Positions 63,766 through 64,000 of a stretch of DNA of 64,000 nucleotides are shown one piece after another. Where the stretch lies: positions 1,550,001 to 1,614,000 of the forward strand of contig NZ_CP149817.1 of the NCBI RefSeq assembly GCF_037935975.1. The letters run 5' to 3'. The position numbers and the translations under genes were made by a program. Under the pieces are notes generated by a model. The model worked only from the letters and a program-made list of their open reading frames with translations, was not told where the DNA came from and did no database searches. How positions within the stretch are numbered: the first letter of the stretch is position 1; every line of letters starts with the position of its first letter. This stretch comes from Teredinibacter turnerae. Its GTDB lineage: Bacteria > Pseudomonadota > Gammaproteobacteria > Pseudomonadales > Cellvibrionaceae.

Positions 63766-64000
63766 TCATTGCGGCGTACCAAGCCGGTGAATTAATGCTC
63801 GGGTTACTTGGCGCAGCGGCGCTATGCCTGCGCTCTGGTTCGAGAGCAATACAACGATATACCCGTTCTTGGTGAAGATATCCAAATTTGCGCTTATACC
63901 GTCAAATCTGCCGCTGTGACCGACAATAGTGGTTTCGGTGGTATCCTCAACTTCGAAGCCAAAACCATAGCCGTGTGCGCCTAGATTGTCGTGAACTTTG
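63766..64000 (-). CDS. Beta-lactamase-family serine hydrolase, C-terminal 77 codons
   Basis: The minus strand is open from the window edge to TGA at 63766: GAHGYGFGFEVEDTTETTIVGHSGRFDGISANLDIFTKNGYIVVLLSNQSAGIAPLRQVTRALIHRLGTPQ. The YGFGF…VGHSGRFDGISANLDIFTKNGYIVVLLSN order is the typical end of class C beta-lactamase-like (PF00144) peptidases and esterases, with GHSG as the third active-site motif. The rest of the gene is outside the window. A plus-strand ORF (63621–63875) overlaps it and is not believed to be coding. In relatives, rimP is expected at this place. Confidence 0.72.
   Translation of the reverse strand, partial: KVHDNLGAHGYGFGFEVEDTTETTIVGHSGRFDGISANLDIFTKNGYIVVLLSNQSAGIAPLRQVTRALIHRLGTPQ

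Noticed and set aside
63621-63875. Plus-strand 84-codon membrane-like ORF
   Set aside because: It overlaps the palindromic repeat and the serine hydrolase gene, whose reading on the minus strand has strong family motifs.

Overview
The window looks like the chromosome of a marine, cellulolytic-type gammaproteobacterium (Cellvibrionaceae / Teredinibacter–Saccharophagus-like, inferred). The evidence is the Pseudomonas-type housekeeping order ssrA–smpB–ratA–rnfH–bamE–fur–recN–grpE–dnaK–dnaJ–dapB–carA–carB–greA … yhbY–rlmE–ftsH–folP–glmM–tpiA–secG–tRNA-Leu, together with protein-level features. No species can be assigned from the sequence alone.

Region 1 (1–4.9 kb) is a small divergent gene set. 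The minus strand carries a class I glutamine amidotransferase, a rubredoxin and the start of a MOSC-domain protein. The plus strand carries an AurF-type diiron oxygenase, with all seven metal ligands at AurF spacing, and a biotin-synthase-like radical SAM protein whose Fe-S motif is CX3CX7C. I know no described pathway with this combination. It is the best candidate here for an undescribed system, probably making an N-oxygenated small molecule.

Region 2 (about 4.9–19.3 kb) is a mosaic genomic island next to ssrA (tmRNA). It holds many defence and toxin–antitoxin parts, several of them decayed: a TacAT-like pair whose toxin gene is split by a 276-bp MITE with a clean CTAG duplication, a remnant of a primase–helicase and a full-length paralogue of it, an AbiEi/AbiEii pair overlapping that primase–helicase gene, a serine recombinase module, a DUF2924 gene with an in-frame stop, a frameshifted ankyrin protein, a frameshifted HicA-like toxin, a 43-codon Gly/Pro-rich gene, an HNH-like fragment, an N-terminally truncated P2-type integrase, and a Tse2-like toxin with a small partner. 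Short tmRNA T-arm-like sequences at 4907–4925 and 7063–7081 look like integration scars.

Region 3 (19.3–35.9 kb) is conserved core: tmRNA, SmpB, an NSS transporter, RatA, RnfH, BamE, Fur, RecN with LexA-like boxes, GrpE/DnaK/DnaJ with sigma-32 promoters, DapB, CarAB with a structured leader, and GreA.

Region 4 (36–56.5 kb) breaks the usual greA–yhbY link. It contains a CheA-like Hpt/ATPase protein, a complete aryl-polyene-type fatty-acid/polyketide cluster (two divergent operons of 11 and 9 genes, with chorismatase, AMP-ligase, two ACPs, three ketosynthase-fold proteins, ketoreductase, hot-dog dehydratases, acyl- and glycosyltransferases, methyltransferase, LolA-like carrier and MMPL exporter), a short degenerate tandem repeat, and an OmpR/BaeS-type two-component system with a lipoprotein.

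Region 5 (56.5–64 kb) resumes the core order through tRNA-Leu(GAG). A palindromic repeat and the end of a beta-lactamase-family serine hydrolase gene then stand where rimP is usually found. The palindromic repeat has a second, inverted copy at 1359–1459.
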